A stretch of DNA of 9,456 bases. It comes from Clostridia bacterium. Its GTDB lineage: Bacteria; Bacillota; Clostridia; CAKSNL01; HGM11501. Position numbers and translations under genes: made by a program. Shown here one piece after another: positions 7,070-9,456 of this stretch; position 1 is the stretch's first letter; the number at the start of each line of letters is the position of its first letter. The stretch spans positions 1 to 9,456 of the forward strand of contig JAFPCL010000094.1 of the NCBI GenBank assembly GCA_017390225.1, read 5' to 3'. Under the pieces are notes generated by a model. That model did not search any database and was not told where the DNA came from. It saw only the letters and a list, made by a program, of their open reading frames with translations.

Positions 7070-7612
7070 TTATACACAATTTTCGATATAGCCTTGTGTT
7101 GCATTTTCTTTCTGTATGATTTTTGCCGGATTGCCGACCACGACTGCATGATCGGGCACATCGAAGTTCACATACGCCAAAGGTGCAATCAACACATCTT
7201 GTCCGATGGTGATATTTCCAACAATCACCGCATTGGTGCCAATCCAGCAGTTGTCCGAAATCGTCGGTGCGCCTTGACGCTTGCCGCGATTTTCCTGCCC
7301 GATGGTAACCCCGGTGCCGATATTGATATTCTTTCCGAGCACGGCATCGGGATGAATAATCACTCTGCCGGTGTGCCCGATATAAAAGCCTTCCCCGATT
7401 TTCGTCCGTGCCGGAATCTGAATCTGCGTTTTATACGACAGACATTTGAGGCGTGCCGTGTATAGAGCTTTGAGGAGCGGATTTTTGATGGATTGTGTTT
7501 TTCGAAACAACGCCAAATATTTCAGCTCCACAGGACGAAACAGGCGACGGATGGGTGATTCGCCTGCTTCTCCGTAATATCTGTATAAATCTTTCTTGAA
7601 TGTGGAATTCAT
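7070..7612 (-). CDS. Serine-acetyltransferase-like left-handed beta-helix O-acyltransferase
   Basis: A 180-residue protein: a short helical N-terminus (1-60), then hexapeptide repeats forming a left-handed beta-helix (about 62-166). These include KIGEGFYIGHTGRVII with the CysE-type catalytic His (H80), GTGVTIG (99-105), IGTNAVIVGNITIG (124-137) and VVVGNPAKII (157-166). It is much shorter at the N-terminus than true CysE. The position equivalent to the CysE catalytic Asp is Gln (Q65) in my alignment, as I expect for the polysaccharide branch of the family. It most likely uses acetyl-CoA to acetylate a sugar hydroxyl of the repeat unit in the cytosol, not serine in cysteine synthesis. ATG 7612 has AAGAGG 7 nt upstream and lies 25 nt after the EAL gene stop. 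Confidence 0.88.
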   Translation of the reverse strand: MNSTFKKDLYRYYGEAGESPIRRLFRPVELKYLALFRKTQSIKNPLLKALYTARLKCLSYKTQIQIPARTKIGEGFYIGHTGRVIIHPDAVLGKNINIGTGVTIGQENRGKRQGAPTISDNCWIGTNAVIVGNITIGQDVLIAPLAYVNFDVPDHAVVVGNPAKIIQKENATQGYIENCV

Positions 7613-7637
7613 GTGTTTTCCTCTTTATGTAGCTCAT

Positions 7638-9125
7638 TTAAGCCAATTTTTCTTCATATTCTCTGGCAAATGCTTCGGCATTGGGAATGGACATGGCACG
7701 GGAATAATACCAGCCCTGGATATAGTCGCAAGCCGTTTCCGACACCATGGTGTTTTGTGTTTCCGTTTCCACGCCTTCGCAAACCACTTCCAGATTCAAG
7801 CTGTGTGCCAGGAAAATGATGCCGACGAACAAGTCTTTGCCGTTGTCCTTGTCGATTCTCAGAAGAATATCCCGATCGATTTTCACCACGTCCAGCGGAT
7901 ATTCGCACAAATTGATGAGCGACGTGTAGCCGCTTCCCATATCGTCCAAGGCGATGCGAAAGCCCAGCTCTTTCATTTGCTTAATGTTTTGCATGGCAAC
8001 ATCCATGTTGTGCTCCACGGTGTCTTCCGTGATTTCAATGAGAAGATTCTTTCTGTCAAAATCATAGGCATCGGCAATGCTCTTGATTTTGGAAATAAAG
8101 CTTTTCCCCGAAATGGTAACGCGCGTGAAGTTGCAGGAAATCATCACGTGTCCGAACTCCGTATCACGCCATGCCGCCAGCTGCTTGCAAACTCTTTCAA
8201 ACATATAGTAATCCAGCTTTGTGATCATCCCGTTTCGCTCCATCACGCCCAGATATTTCCCGGGCATGATGATATCGCCGTTTTTGTCTTCCCAGCGGGA
8301 CAGGGCTTCGGCAAAGGTGATTTTCTTGGTTTTATTGTCTACAATAAATTGCAGGTAGAGCTTGAATTCTTCCTCTTCAAAGGCTTTTTCGATTTTATCG
8401 ATAAACAGCTCCTCTTGGACGGCGTTTTCCATCATGTTGTCATCGCAAATCAAAAGCTGTGTTTCGGAATTTTGAAGCCGATTGCAGTTTTTCCGCAGAT
8501 TGTAGAGCAAAACGCCGCAGTTTTTATCTTCATGATTCAGCCGATACAGCGCCGCATGAAAATAGGGACGGTTGCTCTCATTTTCCGTGCCGAGGAACAG
8601 ATTCAGGCTTTCCAGCATCTCTTTCGCTCGCTGTTCTGCACTGCTTTTGTCTGCGGTGCAAACGGCAAAGGCAAATCCGTTTTCAGCAATACGGGCGGAG
8701 AATTCCCCTTTTCTCTCTATGTTTTTCAGCGCATCGGCAACATATTTTACGGCACGATCAAAGGCATCGTCTCCGTGGTACACGGAAAGATAATTACTGT
8801 CAATCATGAGAAACAAAAGGCTGTAGCGACTTCTCATTTCATCGGTGATGTCGGTGTTGAAGGAGTTTTCAAAATAGGCAAGATTGCCTGCACCGGTATC
8901 TGCATCGGTCATGAAGCTTTTTTCCACTCTCTTTTTCATATTTGCCAATTTCCGGGAAATCAGGGCAATAACACCGAGTAAACACACGCAGCAGGCGATC
9001 AATATAAGCTCATATGCTCCGGAAGCACCCATAACCGATGCTTCTTTTTCTATGGCACACACAGGCGGGACAAAAAGGGTGCTTAGTATGGACAGTACGA
9101 AAAATTTCATTATTTTACCGTTCAT
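7638..9125 (-). CDS. Membrane-anchored degenerate-GGDEF / EAL c-di-GMP phosphodiesterase
   Basis: A 495-residue signalling protein. A likely signal peptide (about 6-24, ending PVCA) is followed by a short outer segment and a TM helix (about 39-57), which places the rest in the cytosol. The GGDEF-like domain (about 71-228) is degenerate: where GGDEF is expected it reads AENGF (147-151), so it is unlikely to make c-di-GMP and may bind GTP or only regulate. The EAL domain (about 236-492) keeps the expected catalytic set: E273 of EAL, N332, E364, D394-D395, K415, E450 and E453 in CEGVET, and Q470. It is therefore predicted to hydrolyse c-di-GMP to pGpG. The usual QPI near the domain start is QFI here. 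ATG 9125 has AGGA 9 nt upstream. It precedes the polysaccharide genes by 25 nt, so it is probably co-transcribed and may tune them through c-di-GMP. Confidence 0.92.
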   Translation of the reverse strand: MNGKIMKFFVLSILSTLFVPPVCAIEKEASVMGASGAYELILIACCVCLLGVIALISRKLANMKKRVEKSFMTDADTGAGNLAYFENSFNTDITDEMRSRYSLLFLMIDSNYLSVYHGDDAFDRAVKYVADALKNIERKGEFSARIAENGFAFAVCTADKSSAEQRAKEMLESLNLFLGTENESNRPYFHAALYRLNHEDKNCGVLLYNLRKNCNRLQNSETQLLICDDNMMENAVQEELFIDKIEKAFEEEEFKLYLQFIVDNKTKKITFAEALSRWEDKNGDIIMPGKYLGVMERNGMITKLDYYMFERVCKQLAAWRDTEFGHVMISCNFTRVTISGKSFISKIKSIADAYDFDRKNLLIEITEDTVEHNMDVAMQNIKQMKELGFRIALDDMGSGYTSLINLCEYPLDVVKIDRDILLRIDKDNGKDLFVGIIFLAHSLNLEVVCEGVETETQNTMVSETACDYIQGWYYSRAMSIPNAEAFAREYEEKLA

Positions 9126-9199
9126 TTTATATCATCCTATCTTTTATTTTTATTCCGTATGCAGTATATTCCAAAATTTCTTCCGTGATTATTTTTTTG
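9126..9199 (-). promoter_or_regulatory. Intergenic leader, possible weak promoter
   Basis: This 74-bp AT-rich gap is the longest non-coding stretch in the window and the most likely site for a promoter of the polysaccharide genes. TATACT at 9163-9168 (minus strand) could be a -10 box, but no good TTGACA-like -35 sits at 16-18 nt spacing. The hexamer GGAATA occurs twice, 16 nt apart (9151-9156 and 9167-9172). I see no hairpin followed by a U-run, so read-through from the upstream gene is possible. Confidence 0.25.
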
Positions 9200-9456
9200 T
9201 TATTCTTTGGAGAAAACCCAGAGTGTGTCATTCACGTCTCCGTCTTCGCTCAATTTGTAAATGCAAAGCTCTGCCATTTCGCCATTGACTTTTTTATAGG
9301 TAATTTTCGGCGTTTTCCCTGCCAAAAGATGAGCACTCATGGCATCATAATTCAAAAAGTTCAAGATACCTCTGTGGTAATTCGAATCGACCGCATCGGT
9401 AATATACTTTTTGAACAGCTTGGAAAACTGTGCTTCATCTTCATGATACCCAAGAT
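9200..9456 (-). CDS. Partial: C-terminal end of a protein with a PAS-like tail
   Basis: I translated this by hand from the right edge: 85 codons plus 2 nt, ending in TAA at 9200-9202; the N-terminal part lies outside the window. The piece reads LGYHEDEAQFSKLFKKYI, then a helix-like NFLNYDAMSAHLLAGK, then KITYKKVNGEMAELCIYKLS and finally DTLWVFSKE. A helix followed by strands of the form T-Y-[KR]-K-x-[ND]-G-x-[MW] and L-W-V-F resembles the PAS-like modules found in GGDEF/EAL signalling proteins of Clostridia, so a sensory or c-di-GMP-related regulator is plausible. That is a guess from a short piece; only the reading frame and stop are certain. It lies 74 nt upstream of the EAL gene. Confidence 0.65.
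   Translation of the reverse strand, partial: LGYHEDEAQFSKLFKKYITDAVDSNYHRGILNFLNYDAMSAHLLAGKTPKITYKKVNGEMAELCIYKLSEDGDVNDTLWVFSKE

Noticed and set aside
6992..7465. Plus-strand open frame of 157 codons over the acyltransferase gene
   Set aside because: Antisense shadow; the minus strand encodes a clear hexapeptide-repeat protein, and no plus-strand domain is recognisable.
7596..8981. Long plus-strand open frame (461 codons) opposite the EAL gene
   Set aside because: It is a mirror of the minus-strand codon pattern. The protein is His/Phe/Gln-rich with no recognisable domain, and the minus strand carries a complete EAL domain with its catalytic residues.
1..9456. CRISPR arrays, tRNA/rRNA genes, insertion sequences or prophage genes
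   Set aside because: No repeat-spacer pattern, cloverleaf, transposase or integrase coding sequence was seen on either strand.

Overview
All genes in this window lie on the minus strand, so transcription runs from right to left. The spacing is very tight: most junctions are overlaps or gaps under about 25 nt, with strong purine-rich Shine-Dalgarno sequences, moderate-to-low G+C, and occasional GTG starts. Protein resemblance and gene style suggest a Bacillota member, probably a class Clostridia anaerobe. This is an inference; there is no rRNA or other marker to confirm it.

In transcription order the window holds: (1) the C-terminal end of a protein with a PAS-like tail (9200-9456, entering from the right edge); (2) a membrane protein with a degenerate GGDEF domain and an apparently intact EAL c-di-GMP phosphodiesterase domain (7638-9125); (3) a left-handed beta-helix serine-acetyltransferase-like O-acyltransferase (7070-7612); (4) a Wzx/MOP-type flippase (5546-7048); (5) a GT32-type DXD glycosyltransferase (4815-5549); (6) a GtrII-like multi-pass glucosyltransferase (3271-4812); (7) a YdjC/ChbG-like carbohydrate deacetylase (2383-3267); (8) a short monotopic phosphoglycosyl transferase, the sugar-1-P initiating enzyme (1716-2396); (9) a GT4 glycosyltransferase (566-1693); (10) the 5' part of a gene that leaves the window at its left edge (1-546). 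Gene 10 encodes a DnaA-domain-I-like N-terminus, a transmembrane helix and the start of a calcineurin-like metallophosphoesterase.

Together, genes 3-9 look like an exopolysaccharide or capsule repeat-unit pathway. The PGT loads the first sugar on undecaprenyl phosphate, the GT4 and GT32 enzymes extend it, the deacetylase and acyltransferase modify it, the flippase exports it, and the GtrII-like enzyme may add side-chain sugars on the outer face. The EAL protein at the head of the run suggests local c-di-GMP control. No Wzy polymerase or chain-length regulator is recognisable in the window, so the locus probably continues outside it.

The two most unusual observations are the DnaA-domain-I-like/TM/metallophosphoesterase fusion at the left edge and a perfect 36-bp palindrome, exactly in codon register, near the 3' end of the deacetylase gene and just upstream of the PGT start.
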